Below, piece after piece: positions 8,020 to 17,399 of a stretch of DNA of 27,567 nucleotides. This DNA comes from a virus. Where the stretch lies: positions 1 through 27,567 of the IMG/VR virus record IMGVR_UViG_3300036945_000462; one strand, given 5' to 3'. Each line of letters starts with the position of its first letter. Position 1 is the stretch's first letter. The notes beneath the pieces are model-generated. The model ran no database searches. It was not told where the DNA came from and was given only the letters and a program-made list of their open reading frames with translations. The translations under genes were made by a program, and so were the position numbers.

Positions 8020-10687
8020 CGCGGTTGCAGACATTGCGATTGGAATCACGGCGGACATATCGCCGCTCATGCGGGAAACCGCGCGGGCGGGCAGGGCTGT
8101 CAGCAAGTTCGGCGCTGACATGTCGCGCGATGTTGGCAACGGCGCACGGGGCGTACAGGGCGCGTTAGGGCAGGCATCGGTTGCGGCAGCGTCATTCGGT
8201 AAGGCTTTTGTTGGTGGCCTTGCAGCGGGCGCTATATCCGCTGGCTTGGCGGCAGTCACGACGAACATTCGCGCAAGCATCGGCGCTATTGCCGACATGG
8301 CCGACGAGGCGCAGCGGATTGGCATGACGACTGACGAGTTCCAGGGCCTTAGCTATGGAATGAAGCTTGCCGGGGTGGCGCAGGAAGAATTTGCGTCTGG
8401 CCTGTCCAAGTTCGTTGACAACATCGGCGACGCGGCCAGAGGCACGGGCAAGCTGAAAGATGTACTGGAAGAAAACGGCATTGCTTTGCGCGATGTTGAC
8501 GGCGGCGTGCGCAACACCAGCGAACTGTTGGCCGACTTCGCAGACATGATCCAGCGGGTTCCCGACGAGGCCTCGCGCATGTCGTTGATAACTGAGGCGT
8601 TCGGCAAGGGCGGCAAGGCAATGACCTTGGCACTGGCCGGGGGCGCGGCGGGCCTCGCTGAAATGGAGCAAGCGGCGCGCGATGCCGGGGTTGTGCTGGA
8701 TAGCAGCGTGGTTGCCAAAGCGGCGGAGCTTGACGACAAGTTCGACGCACTGACGGCGCGGGTTCGCACGTTCTTCCAGGAGGTCGCGGTGGGCGCGGCG
8801 GGCGCGGCTGATGATCTGGCGGGGATGTTCGCGCCCGGTGTTGCAGACAACCTGCTGGGCGGGCTTGACGCGGATGGCCTTCTGGGCGTGGATATAGCGC
8901 AACGGTTGCGCGACAATCCGGCCATGATGGCGGCGGCGCGGGATGCTTTGCTGGATTACGGCGCGACGCTGAAAGTGATCGGCGGCGACGTTGACACCTA
9001 TGCCGACGCCTTGGGCACCTTGGCCGACAATCTGGACATGGCTGGGGCATATGACCAAGCGGACGCAATCCGCGCGCTTGGGGTGCAACTGGTCGAGGCG
9101 CGGCGCGGGCTGGATGATGGCAGCGTAAGCGGGGTGCAATATGCGGCCACGCTGGAAGGCATCAAGGCCAAGATCAATGAAATCATGGTTCCCGTGTCCA
9201 AGCTACAGGGCGCGCAATTCAAATCCGCTGTGGCATCGGCGGTTGATTTCAACGATGCGTTTGACCGGCTGAGTGCTGGCATGGCGCTTGCCTACAATCA
9301 CCTGCTGGCAGTCACCGGCTTGACCCCGACAATGGCGGGTTTGGCGCGTGAAGCAGACGAACTGAGCGCGGCGTTTACCGCAACGGAACGGCAGTTGCGG
9401 GCGGTTGGCGAGACTGGCGCGGCGGATCTGATGCGCGACTTGGCGCAGGAAGTCGGCGACGTTTCCCAAAAATTCCGCGATGGCAGCATCAGCGGCGATG
9501 AAATGCGCAGCAAGCTTGACCTGTTGACGCAAGGCGCGGGATTTGCCGTTGACAGTCTGGGCGACATTGACGGCGTGACATTTGATAACGTCAAGACCGG
9601 CATTACAGGCGTATTTGACTATCTGGTGGGTCTGGCAGCGCAGGCGGCACGGACCAAGGCGGCACTTGCGGCGGCTACATCACCCGCCACCATTGCGGGC
9701 CACGGCGGGCGGGCGGAGCCTGGCGAGTATGTCAGCCCCGTTGCGCCGAAAACCTCCATCACCCCCAAAATGCGGGATGTGGACTTTGATCACGGCGCCC
9801 CCGACACCCCCGACACCCCCGACACCCCCGACACCCCCGACACCCCCGACGCACCATCAAGCGGCGCAGGTTCGTCCGCACCCGACCTTGACGCGCTGCT
9901 GACCAGCCTTGAGACGGAAAAGGAAATCCTGGACGGTTGGTACGCTGAAAGCCAAGCCATGCTGGCAAACGCGACCGATGCGCAGCTTGCGCAGATCGGC
10001 GGTCGGCATGAGGCAATCCAGCGGCTTGAGCAAGAACACCAAGAGCAACTGGCGGCAATCTTGGCGGATGGCGGCGCGATAGACGTGGAAGCCGAGACTG
10101 CACGGGCTGACGCGCAGCTTGCCGCGCGGGTCGCACAAATCCAATCTATGACCGACGCAGAACTGGGCGCGCAACAAGGGCGGGCGGCGGCGCTGGAGAA
10201 AGCGGAGCGCGAACACCAAGAGCAACTGGCGGCTATTCGTGGCATCGGAACGCAGCAAGCCTTGGGCAACACGGCAAGCTTTTTCAACAGCATGGCAACG
10301 ATTGCCCAAGCCGGGGGCGACAAGGCGCTGAAAGCTTACCGTGCATTCGCGGCGGGTGAGGCGCTGATTAACGCATATCGCGCGCAGGCGCAGGTGTTGG
10401 CAGACCCTACCGTGCCATTCTGGGGCAAGTTCGCAGCGGTCGCGTCAATCGCTTCTGCTGGCATGGGACTTGTGACCGCCTTGAAAGGACCGAGCGGGGG
10501 GGCATCGGGCGGCGGCAAGGCATCGGGCAGCACGGCATCAGCGGGCGCGTCATCGGGGGGGCCTATGTCGGTCGCCAACATCACCTTGAACGGCGATACG
10601 TTCAGCCGCTCCAGCATCGAAGATTTGTTCAAGCAGCTAAATGACGGTCTGAAATCGGGCCGCACAATCAATCTGGTGCGTGCATGA
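8012..10687 (+). CDS. Tail tape measure protein
   Basis: With 891 residues this is the longest gene in the window and the tape measure by position and composition. It sets tail length and is ejected ahead of the DNA. The N-terminus (residues 8-40) has the ITADISPLMRETARA start common in alphaproteobacterial tape measures. A hydrophobic glycine-rich segment (about 61-83) is followed by MADEAQRIGMTTDEFQGL-type sequence (about 96-113), characteristic of this group. Long Ala-rich helices fill the middle. A Pro-Asp-Thr repeat (597-613) forms a hinge before two copies of an EHQEQLAAI helix (10034-10060 and 10211-10237). The C-terminus has hydrophobic and Gly/Ser-rich stretches before a final strand-helix. 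No peptidase or lysozyme domain is apparent. Confidence 0.92.
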   Translation: MADAVADIAIGITADISPLMRETARAGRAVSKFGADMSRDVGNGARGVQGALGQASVAAASFGKAFVGGLAAGAISAGLAAVTTNIRASIGAIADMADEAQRIGMTTDEFQGLSYGMKLAGVAQEEFASGLSKFVDNIGDAARGTGKLKDVLEENGIALRDVDGGVRNTSELLADFADMIQRVPDEASRMSLITEAFGKGGKAMTLALAGGAAGLAEMEQAARDAGVVLDSSVVAKAAELDDKFDALTARVRTFFQEVAVGAAGAADDLAGMFAPGVADNLLGGLDADGLLGVDIAQRLRDNPAMMAAARDALLDYGATLKVIGGDVDTYADALGTLADNLDMAGAYDQADAIRALGVQLVEARRGLDDGSVSGVQYAATLEGIKAKINEIMVPVSKLQGAQFKSAVASAVDFNDAFDRLSAGMALAYNHLLAVTGLTPTMAGLAREADELSAAFTATERQLRAVGETGAADLMRDLAQEVGDVSQKFRDGSISGDEMRSKLDLLTQGAGFAVDSLGDIDGVTFDNVKTGITGVFDYLVGLAAQAARTKAALAAATSPATIAGHGGRAEPGEYVSPVAPKTSITPKMRDVDFDHGAPDTPDTPDTPDTPDTPDAPSSGAGSSAPDLDALLTSLETEKEILDGWYAESQAMLANATDAQLAQIGGRHEAIQRLEQEHQEQLAAILADGGAIDVEAETARADAQLAARVAQIQSMTDAELGAQQGRAAALEKAEREHQEQLAAIRGIGTQQALGNTASFFNSMATIAQAGGDKALKAYRAFAAGEALINAYRAQAQVLADPTVPFWGKFAAVASIASAGMGLVTALKGPSGGASGGGKASGSTASAGASSGGPMSVANITLNGDTFSRSSIEDLFKQLNDGLKSGRTINLVRA
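9800..9850 (+). repeat. Nine-base tandem repeat coding (Pro-Asp-Thr)n
   Basis: The unit CCCGACACC occurs five full times from 9800 to 9844 and ends with CCCGAC at 9850. It codes a run of Pro-Asp-Thr triplets in the tape measure protein, an extended flexible linker. The copies are identical at the base level, so the array probably changes length by slippage; each unit adds three residues and keeps frame. Confidence 0.95.
10034..10237 (+). repeat. Paired 27-base direct repeats in the tape measure gene
   Basis: The bases 10034-10060 and 10211-10237 are identical over their first 23 positions and differ in the last four. Both read EHQEQLAAI in frame, within longer similar helices (IQRLEQ- before the first copy, LEKAER- before the second). 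The copies lie 177 bases apart (59 residues), so they look like a duplicated coiled-coil segment. Confidence 0.85.
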
Positions 10688-11469
10688 TTGTCATTGAATC
10701 CGGGTTCACCGGCACAACCTACCCGCTGACAAATCCCCGCATTGCGGCCTATCCGATCACCGGCACTGTCACCGCATCGACTGCGGCGGCGGGGTTTGCA
10801 GGCGACAATGCCAACAACGAACTGACCTATACCGCGTGGAAGCCCACGGCGGTTCCGGCCACTTGGCAGCTTTCCTTCACCAGTACGGTTGTCAGTTATT
10901 GCGCAATCGCCGCGCATAACATCGGCAGCACGGGCGGCACGGTGCAGGTGCAGGAATACCTTGCCGGAACCTTCACGCAACTGGACACCCACACGCCAAC
11001 CGATGACAGCCCGATTGTGTTTTTGTTCGCAGGACGCACAACCGATCGGATCAGGGTTCGCGTCACCAACGCCATCCCGACGATAGGCGTGATCTGGTTC
11101 GGCGCGGCGCTGGAATTGCCGCAAAAATCTCAATGGATTGACAGCCTGCCGTTCAATGAAGCCGTGACCAGCGTTTACACCGAGAACGTCTCGGACGGCG
11201 GGCACGTCATGGATCGCTTTGCCACGCGCAAGGCGGGCACCTGTGCGATGGAAGTGCGCAACGTGAGCGAGACATGGGCGGCGGCGAACATCCCCGCCCT
11301 GCAAGCGCATATGGGCGCGTTGCCCATATTCATGGCAGATCGGCCAAGCACCTATCCCAAGTCGGTTGTGTACGGGTCGCAGCAAGAGCCGCTGACCGCG
11401 CCGCGCGTGAATGTTTTGAACGCCGCGCGAACGCTGAATTTCAACGTCATAGCGAATGAACCGGCATGA
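10684..11469 (+). CDS. Distal tail protein, function not assigned
   Basis: This 261-residue protein follows the tape measure with an ATGA overlap and precedes the hub-like gene, the slot of distal-tail (Dit-like) proteins. It is beta-rich and largely neutral. Residues 15-150 look like a carbohydrate-binding-type sandwich (strands WQLSFTST, YCAIAAHNIGS, GTVQVQEYLAG, RIRVRVTN), and the C-terminal half has a PKSVVYGSQQEPLTAPRVNVLNA stretch resembling tail-ring closures. I do not recognise a named family with certainty. A role in baseplate or tail-tip assembly is inferred from position. Confidence 0.7.
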   Translation: MIVIESGFTGTTYPLTNPRIAAYPITGTVTASTAAAGFAGDNANNELTYTAWKPTAVPATWQLSFTSTVVSYCAIAAHNIGSTGGTVQVQEYLAGTFTQLDTHTPTDDSPIVFLFAGRTTDRIRVRVTNAIPTIGVIWFGAALELPQKSQWIDSLPFNEAVTSVYTENVSDGGHVMDRFATRKAGTCAMEVRNVSETWAAANIPALQAHMGALPIFMADRPSTYPKSVVYGSQQEPLTAPRVNVLNAARTLNFNVIANEPA

Positions 11470-13247
11470 CCGTCAAGATCCCGCTTCAGGTCGTTGAACT
11501 GCGCCAACCGCGCTGCGCCTTGCGGTTCGGGGTTGGGACGTGCCCAGCGACCGGAACGCCCAAATGCTACAACACTTGGGCGACATGCCAGAGCGCGGCC
11601 ACGCGGGCGGTCTATGACAACACCGGCTTCATCTCTTGGCGGTTTGTGCGCAACAGCCCCGGCAAGCGGATGTTCGGCGATTTCGCGGATGCGGATGACA
11701 CCAAGACAAACGGCATTCCGGTTTCCGGCCTGACCGTTTCCGCCTCCAAATCGCAGATTAACGTGGGCGGGATACTGTCCGGCAAATCTCCCTTTGGCAT
11801 CCTTGGGTCTGTCACGGTTACGATGGACGATTTCCAATGGGCCGATCCAGTTGGCGACTTCTACCTTGCAGACCGAACCGACATGCCCGCGCGCACGTTC
11901 TGGGCGGTGTTCATGGCGCGCAATGCGCTGCTGTCCAACATGGAATTGCGGATTTATGACGGCTACGAGGGCGACGACTTGGCCGACATGCGCCAACGGC
12001 TTTACATCCTCGAAAGCATTGACGGGCCGTCTGGTGGGCGCGTCACGCTGAAAGGGATTGACCCGCTGATGTTGGCGGACGGGCGGCGCAGCCTGTTCCC
12101 CCCCGCGTATGACATGTCTCTGTACGCCAACATCACGGCAACGGCGACGAGCCTGGACGTTATCACGGGCGACGAAGCGAACGTGTCGGGCGCGGTTGGC
12201 ATGTCAACCAATCGCTACATCCTGATCGGTTCTGAAATCATCGGCTATACGGGCTACACGGTCGCCACGGCGGGGCAGTACACGCTAACCGGCCTGTTGC
12301 GCGGCCAAGGTGGCAGCACCATCGCAAGCGCGTCCAGCGGGGCTAAAATCGGGCGTGTGGGCTATTTCGAAAACCGCCTGTTGGTGGATGTGGCGAGATA
12401 CCTGCTGACCGACTGGACCACGATTGCCGACGCGTTGATTGACGATGCCGGGTGGGATGCCGAGCGCGATGATTATCTCAGTGTCAGCTACACCAACGCA
12501 TTCATTGCCAAGCCGACGCCGGTTGTGGATCTTATGGGCGAACTTTGCCAACAGGGTACGTTCAACGTCTGGTGGGATGAATACGCGCAACTGATCAAGC
12601 TGCAAGCCGTGCGCCCTCCATCCGGCACGGTTACGGCGATGACTGAAACCAACGCTATCTTGGCCGATAGCGCCGATTTGACGATGGACCCAGATGCGCG
12701 GTTGACACGCATTCTGGTTCTTTATGACGCGATAGACGCAACCAAGACAGGCGCGGAAAATTACCGGGTTGTCACTGGCTTGATCGAGGCGGATGGCGAA
12801 GTGGCAGCGGCGGGCGGCGAACCTCGCACCCTGCAAATCTTGGCGCGGTGGATCACAACAGAGGCGCAAGCCTATCAGGTCATCAGCCGGACGTTCTTGC
12901 GGTACAAAGCCATCCCGCAAATGCTGTCCATTCGGATCAGCGCCAAGGACCGTGAAATCGATCTGGGCGAGGCTTTGGATATCACGACGCGGGCCGTTGT
13001 GGATACCGAGGGCAAGAGCCGCGAAAAACGTTGGCAGGTTGTTTCAGTGTCCGAAGTCGTGATGGGGCAGACCTATCAGTTGGACATGCAGGCATTCAAC
13101 CTGACAGGGCGATACGCCAAGATCATGGATGCGTCTGCAACCGCCGACTACACAAGTGCGACGGATGAAGAAAAGGCAAACGGCTGCTATTTGTCGGATG
13201 CCAATGGCCTCATGTCGGATGGCACCGAAGGCTATAAATATTCGTGA
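11466..13247 (+). CDS. Tail tip/baseplate hub protein with four-cysteine motif
   Basis: The 593-residue protein overlaps its upstream neighbour as ATGA and is probably the tail hub. Near the N-terminus (about residues 16-41) it has four cysteines spaced C-x8-C-x7-C-x6-C in RCALRFGVGTC...KCYNTWATCQ. I recall this pattern from tail hub proteins of siphoviruses; by analogy with lambda gpL it may hold an iron-sulfur cluster, but that is inference. The following beta-rich parts include MELRIYDGY and LKGIDPLMLADGRR, a long strand-rich middle with QYTLTGLLRGQGGS (a segment type common in alphaproteobacterial tail proteins) and a C-terminal YQVISRTFLRYK helix with strands. The gene probably organises distal tail and spike attachment. 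Confidence 0.75.
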   Translation: MTVKIPLQVVELRQPRCALRFGVGTCPATGTPKCYNTWATCQSAATRAVYDNTGFISWRFVRNSPGKRMFGDFADADDTKTNGIPVSGLTVSASKSQINVGGILSGKSPFGILGSVTVTMDDFQWADPVGDFYLADRTDMPARTFWAVFMARNALLSNMELRIYDGYEGDDLADMRQRLYILESIDGPSGGRVTLKGIDPLMLADGRRSLFPPAYDMSLYANITATATSLDVITGDEANVSGAVGMSTNRYILIGSEIIGYTGYTVATAGQYTLTGLLRGQGGSTIASASSGAKIGRVGYFENRLLVDVARYLLTDWTTIADALIDDAGWDAERDDYLSVSYTNAFIAKPTPVVDLMGELCQQGTFNVWWDEYAQLIKLQAVRPPSGTVTAMTETNAILADSADLTMDPDARLTRILVLYDAIDATKTGAENYRVVTGLIEADGEVAAAGGEPRTLQILARWITTEAQAYQVISRTFLRYKAIPQMLSIRISAKDREIDLGEALDITTRAVVDTEGKSREKRWQVVSVSEVVMGQTYQLDMQAFNLTGRYAKIMDASATADYTSATDEEKANGCYLSDANGLMSDGTEGYKYS

Positions 13248-13254
13248 GGATTGA

Positions 13255-13851
13255 ATGGCATTTACGGTAATCTCGGACGCATCACTGTCGGTTGATAAAT
13301 TTATGACATCGCCAACGGTGATGGCATTGCGGGACAATCCCGGCGCAATTTCTGAGGCGGCAAGCGGTGCCCCTGTCATCCAACAGGCTTGGCATCCGTA
13401 TGATAAAGTCACAAACGGCGATGCCAACATTGGGCGCATATACAACTCGGCAGTTGATGGGGCGCTTGCGAACTTGGTGACGGCAGACTTTGCCGATGGG
13501 TACGAATACCAGTTGCGGATTGCGCGCGTGTTTTGTTCGGCTGTTGTTTCCAGCACCATGCGGATGGAGTTTTACGGCGAAACCTCGGCGGCATACAGCC
13601 CGACCACCATATCAATCCAGACGATTGCGGCGGGCGATGCTGTCACCGGGATGATTGATTTCCCCTTGGTGCGTTCGGTTTTGTGGAGCCATCCTTACGA
13701 CATGCACGGCGGCGTTGCCATGTCGTCGGGCCTGCTGACATTCACGGGCAGCGCGCAAAAGACGCTGAAAATTCGCCTGTCGTTTTCCACCGGAAATATC
13801 AACGGCGGCAAAATCTACCTGTATCGGCGCAAGGCGTTCGAGCTGACCTAG
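13255..13851 (+). CDS. Small tail-tip protein, unrecognised
   Basis: I do not recognise this 198-residue protein. It is beta-rich and has no obvious membrane segment or signal. Visible features are an N-terminal strand (FTVISDASLSVDKFM), a middle RIARVFCSAVVSSTMRMEF region and a C-terminal half (LLTFTGSAQKTLKIRLSFS, GGKIYLYRRKAFEL) that looks like a jelly-roll or Ig sandwich. Gene order between the hub and the spike suggests a tail-tip or spike-adaptor role. GAGGA stands four bases before ATG 13255. Confidence 0.7.
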   Translation: MAFTVISDASLSVDKFMTSPTVMALRDNPGAISEAASGAPVIQQAWHPYDKVTNGDANIGRIYNSAVDGALANLVTADFADGYEYQLRIARVFCSAVVSSTMRMEFYGETSAAYSPTTISIQTIAAGDAVTGMIDFPLVRSVLWSHPYDMHGGVAMSSGLLTFTGSAQKTLKIRLSFSTGNINGGKIYLYRRKAFELT

Positions 13852-13883
13852 CGCCTGCCCTTTAGTTTAAGGAACCCCCCAAA

Positions 13884-16385
13884 ATGGCTATTGTCACCAG
13901 CACGGTCACTGGCCGCGTTCTGCTGCCTAATGATACGGCATACACTGACGGCGTTCTGTCGTTTCAACTTTCCGAAACGGACGTGGAATCCGAGGCGGTC
14001 ATTCCGACAGGCAAGTTGTCCGTCACGCTGGACGACGACGATATCCCGGCTGGGTTTACGCTTTGGCGAAACACACGCGGGCTGCGGGGCACCTATTACA
14101 CCGTCACCCTGACGGCAACGATTGTCAGTGAAGTGGGCAACGGTCGCACGATATCGGTGCGCAAAACATTCAGCCTGGGCACCTGCCAAGTGGGCGCGGA
14201 AAGCACGTACACCATTGGCGCACTTCTGGGCGATCCGGTGGGCGATGCAGCCGATTGGAAGCGTCAGGTCCGGTATTGGGACACCCGAGCCAACTTTGTG
14301 ACTTGGGCCGGGGCCAATGACCCTTATGTGGGCACGGTTGTATTCACCGAGGGCGTTGCCTACCGCTTTATTGAAAGCGGCACGGCGATTGGCGACTTGC
14401 CGGGATGGATCATTCAGGAAGCCGGGTCAACCTCGATTGCCGATGACGCAGTAACAACCGCTAAGATCAACAACGACGCAGTGACTAACGCCAAGCTTGC
14501 CGAAATGGCGCAGGCCACGTTCAAGATGCGGGCATCGGGCGCAGGCACGGGCAACCCCATCGACGGCACGGCCACGCAAGCCAAGACGGCCCTTGCCATT
14601 GCTGGCAGCGATGTTTCCATGAGCGGCGGCGGCACGGCGGCGGATTATGCGGGGTTCAGCACCCGCGCGGCCTTCGTGACGTGGGCGAGCGGCAAGACCC
14701 CGGCCACGGGCACTGTCGTCTTTGCGGCGGGTGACGGCTATCGCTACATCGCAAGCGGCACGGCTATCAGCGACTTGGCCGGGTGGGTTCCGCTTGAGGT
14801 TTCGCGGCTGACCCATTGGCCCGCGACGCTTGCCGGGTTCCAAGCGGCAATGACCTATTGTGAGGGCAAAAAGCTGATCATCCCTGCGGGGTCGTACAGC
14901 TACACCCTGACCAGCGATCTGACGTTCAACAACATCGATAACATCGTCATTGAAGGCGAGGGGCAGGGTATTTCAAATATCACCTTCACCCATGCAATCA
15001 GCTACATGCGGATCATCCGTGGCGCGAATATCACCGTGCGAAATCTGTCATTGACGGTCAACAGCACGTTTGTTGGGACAAGCAACACTATTTTCGTTTT
15101 CGTCTCTAACAGTAAATTCCTGATGGAGAGTTGCAATTACACGACCAATTCAAGCATTGCGTCAACGCGCCTTCACCATATTGGTCAACTGAGTGATGCG
15201 GCTATTTCGGCGGATGACTATTCTATCATCGACTGCAACGTTGACGGAATTGCCTATTTCCTGTTGAAACTGAACAGTTCGCTTTCAACCTGCAAGCGTG
15301 TTCGCTTTCAAGGTAACTACATCACGAACGCGACCGATGAAGCCATGTCGGTCAATTCACCGTTGGGGTCTATCGAAGATATCATCATTGACGGGAATAT
15401 CTGCAACGTACACCTGTCGGCGGCAAGCAGCACCATCGGCCACTGGATTGGAGCCGCCACGGCCAAGCGGGTATTGATCACCAACAACCTGATGACTGGC
15501 AACGTTGTGGAGGCGATCCATATTGAGAACGCCGCAGAAAGCTTGGTCATCAGCGGCAACGTGATGCACATTGATTTCACGGGCACAACATCCTCGGGGA
15601 TGATTGTTGTCCTGAATGGTTTGGACGGCACTGGAGCCATGCCGGGGCGCGTGGTTATCACCGACAATATCATGTATCAGACCGGCGCAACAAAGATGGG
15701 CTTTGGTGTCTGGGTTTACGATTTCACTTCTGGACTGCAAGCAACATCGGCAAAGCACGTCAAAGTTCACGGCAACATTGTCCAGAACTGCGAATACGGC
15801 TATGACGTGTTCGGCGGGGCGGTGACGGGCAACGAGGTGACGGGCAACTTGGCTGTCGCCTGCACGATTGGTTTTCTGCATCGCTACGTCAACCAAGCCA
15901 CCTATCGCGGCAACACATCCAAGGAATGCGATTACGGCGTTGCAACCTACAGCATTGGCCGGTTCAGTGACCACATATTCAATCAATGCACCGCGCTTGT
16001 GGGTTCTAAAAATGTGGCAGCCGGTGTTGTGGCGCTGGAAGGCTTCACCGTTGTAAAAGCAGATCGTGATTTTACAATTGGCAGCAGCTTTGGCTATGCA
16101 ATTGGCGCGGGCTTCGATTCTTCGGCCCGTTCAAGCATGGAAGTCGGCGTCATGATGAACGGTATCACGCAGTCAACCTACATCCATAAGACAATGCGGG
16201 CGGATTGGGATGGCACGACGTTGACCAGCACGGCGGGGATATCGCGGGCTGTGAATGCTACAGCCACGCTGGCGGTATCGTCTGGGGTTTTGACGGCCAC
16301 GGTTGGCGTTACCGCCGCAGAAAACAACTGCCGTTTCAGCGCCAAGTTCAACGGCACGGCGCTGCTGTCGGCTGCTGTCATCTAA
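13884..16385 (+). CDS. Tail spike/fibre with predicted beta-helix
   Basis: The 833-residue protein is likely a receptor-binding tail spike. Residues 1-115 form an Ig-like attachment domain. Next come two copies of a WA-----GTVVF----YR-I-SGTAI-DL-GW module (about 134-178 and 260-304), separated by a tail-fibre linker with DAVTNAKLAEMAQATFKM and TQAKTALAIA. From about 320 to 700 the sequence reads as a right-handed beta-helix: an entry LIIPAGSY, then repeated N-x-I-x-I strands such as NIVIEGEGQG, ITVRNLSL, VLITNNLMTGN and VVITDNIM. This is the fold of pectate-lyase-like spikes that hold or cleave surface polysaccharide; no catalytic residue can be named. The last 80 residues look like a trimer-forming beta tip. 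Confidence 0.85.
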   Translation: MAIVTSTVTGRVLLPNDTAYTDGVLSFQLSETDVESEAVIPTGKLSVTLDDDDIPAGFTLWRNTRGLRGTYYTVTLTATIVSEVGNGRTISVRKTFSLGTCQVGAESTYTIGALLGDPVGDAADWKRQVRYWDTRANFVTWAGANDPYVGTVVFTEGVAYRFIESGTAIGDLPGWIIQEAGSTSIADDAVTTAKINNDAVTNAKLAEMAQATFKMRASGAGTGNPIDGTATQAKTALAIAGSDVSMSGGGTAADYAGFSTRAAFVTWASGKTPATGTVVFAAGDGYRYIASGTAISDLAGWVPLEVSRLTHWPATLAGFQAAMTYCEGKKLIIPAGSYSYTLTSDLTFNNIDNIVIEGEGQGISNITFTHAISYMRIIRGANITVRNLSLTVNSTFVGTSNTIFVFVSNSKFLMESCNYTTNSSIASTRLHHIGQLSDAAISADDYSIIDCNVDGIAYFLLKLNSSLSTCKRVRFQGNYITNATDEAMSVNSPLGSIEDIIIDGNICNVHLSAASSTIGHWIGAATAKRVLITNNLMTGNVVEAIHIENAAESLVISGNVMHIDFTGTTSSGMIVVLNGLDGTGAMPGRVVITDNIMYQTGATKMGFGVWVYDFTSGLQATSAKHVKVHGNIVQNCEYGYDVFGGAVTGNEVTGNLAVACTIGFLHRYVNQATYRGNTSKECDYGVATYSIGRFSDHIFNQCTALVGSKNVAAGVVALEGFTVVKADRDFTIGSSFGYAIGAGFDSSARSSMEVGVMMNGITQSTYIHKTMRADWDGTTLTSTAGISRAVNATATLAVSSGVLTATVGVTAAENNCRFSAKFNGTALLSAAVI

Positions 16386-16406
16386 CACCCAAAGGAGCCG
16401 CGCGAA

Positions 16407-16649
16407 ATGGAACTTGACGCCCAAACCCTGCTGAACTTTGCAGGGGCTATCTTGATCGCCATTGGCGGTTGGGTGGCCCGCCAGACCTTTGCGGCGGTTC
16501 AGAAACTGACTTCTGACCTGCAAAAGATCGAGGTTGATCTGCCCAAGAACTACGTGACCAAAACCGACTTCACGACTGCGCTGCAAAGCATTGATCGGAA
16601 GCTGGACCGGATCGAAGGCAAGATTGACAGCAAGGTGGATAAGCCATGA
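16407..16649 (+). CDS. Small membrane protein with coiled coil, lysis-associated
   Basis: This 80-residue protein has one hydrophobic segment (about residues 9-24: LLNFAGAILIAIGGWV) followed by a charged helix and a coiled coil (ALQSIDRKLDRIEGKIDSK). AAGGAG precedes the ATG, and the stop overlaps the lysozyme start as ATGA, so it is coupled to lysis. The topology fits an inner-membrane spanin or a one-segment holin. It also resembles the Mu gp25-type TM plus coiled-coil proteins of unknown role. The lipoprotein at 18947-19129 is a possible partner if it is a spanin. Confidence 0.7.
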   Translation: MELDAQTLLNFAGAILIAIGGWVARQTFAAVQKLTSDLQKIEVDLPKNYVTKTDFTTALQSIDRKLDRIEGKIDSKVDKP

Positions 16650-17089
16650 TTAACCAAGCCGGGATTGACCTGATCAAGGAATTTGAAGGCTTCATGTCGC
16701 GCGCCTACAAGGACAGCGTGGGCGTGTTGACCATCGGTTACGGAACCACGGCGGCGGCGGGCGTTGGCATTACCCCCGCGCTTGGCATGGTCATCACCGA
16801 GGCGCAGGCGGAAGCCTATCTGCGGGCAGCGGTCAACAAGTTCGCAACCCAGATCAAGGCCAGGATGACACGCGAGCCGACCCCCAACCAATTCGCGGCA
16901 ATGGTTTCGCTGGCCTACAACATCGGGCCGGGTGCTTTTGCGCGGTCATCGGTTCTGCGCCATTTCAACGTGGGCAACATGGCGGGCGCGGCTGCATCGT
17001 TCAAGCTGTGGAACAAGGCGGGAGGCCGCGTTTTGGCTGGCCTGACACGGCGGCGCGCGGCTGAGGCGGCGTTGTTCCTCAAACCCTGA
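16646..17089 (+). CDS. Phage lysozyme (endolysin), glycoside hydrolase family 24
   Basis: This 147-residue muramidase would cleave the glycan strands of host peptidoglycan at lysis. The T4-lysozyme triad is intact: Glu14 in KEFEG, Asp23 in YKDSVG and Thr29 in LTIGYG, spaced 9 and 6 residues apart as in the family. The second half has the QFAAMVSLAYNIG segment (about 90-102) and the RRRAAEAALF end typical of the group. No signal peptide or N-terminal membrane segment is present, so export probably depends on a holin such as the product of 18753-18950 or 16407-16649. ATG 16646 overlaps the preceding stop. Confidence 0.95.
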   Translation: MINQAGIDLIKEFEGFMSRAYKDSVGVLTIGYGTTAAAGVGITPALGMVITEAQAEAYLRAAVNKFATQIKARMTREPTPNQFAAMVSLAYNIGPGAFARSSVLRHFNVGNMAGAAASFKLWNKAGGRVLAGLTRRRAAEAALFLKP

Positions 17090-17126
17090 CCACCCCCACC
17101 CATCGCAATACGAAGGAGCCTGAACC

Positions 17127-17399
17127 ATGCGCGCCTTGCTTTTGCTTGCCTTGATGACAACCCCCGCCTTAGCCACCCCACAATGCAGCAACACCGCCGA
17201 TGTTGTGGCATCGCTCGCCACCAACTATGGCGAAACGCTGCAAAGTTCCGGCCTTGCGCAAGACGGCACCCTGATGGGGCTGTATGCATCGCCCGAGACT
17301 GGCACATGGACGCTGACCGTGACCCTGCCCAACGGGATGACCTGCCTTGTGGCGGCGGGGCAGGATTACATAGCGGCACCGCAGGGTGATCCAGCGTGA
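17127..17399 (+). CDS. Small secreted protein, unknown function
   Basis: The 90-residue protein starts with a clear Sec signal peptide (MRALLLLALMTTPALA, cut probably after residue 16) and so acts in the periplasm or outside. Two cysteines in the mature part (PQCS and MTCL) could form a disulfide. The strand-rich body (GTWTLTVTLPNGMTC) resembles a small family I recall from Rhodobacteraceae genomes and phages, with no known role. AAGGAG stands eight bases before the ATG. Its stop overlaps the next gene as GTGA. A contribution to lysis or superinfection exclusion is only a guess from context. Confidence 0.72.
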   Translation: MRALLLLALMTTPALATPQCSNTADVVASLATNYGETLQSSGLAQDGTLMGLYASPETGTWTLTVTLPNGMTCLVAAGQDYIAAPQGDPA

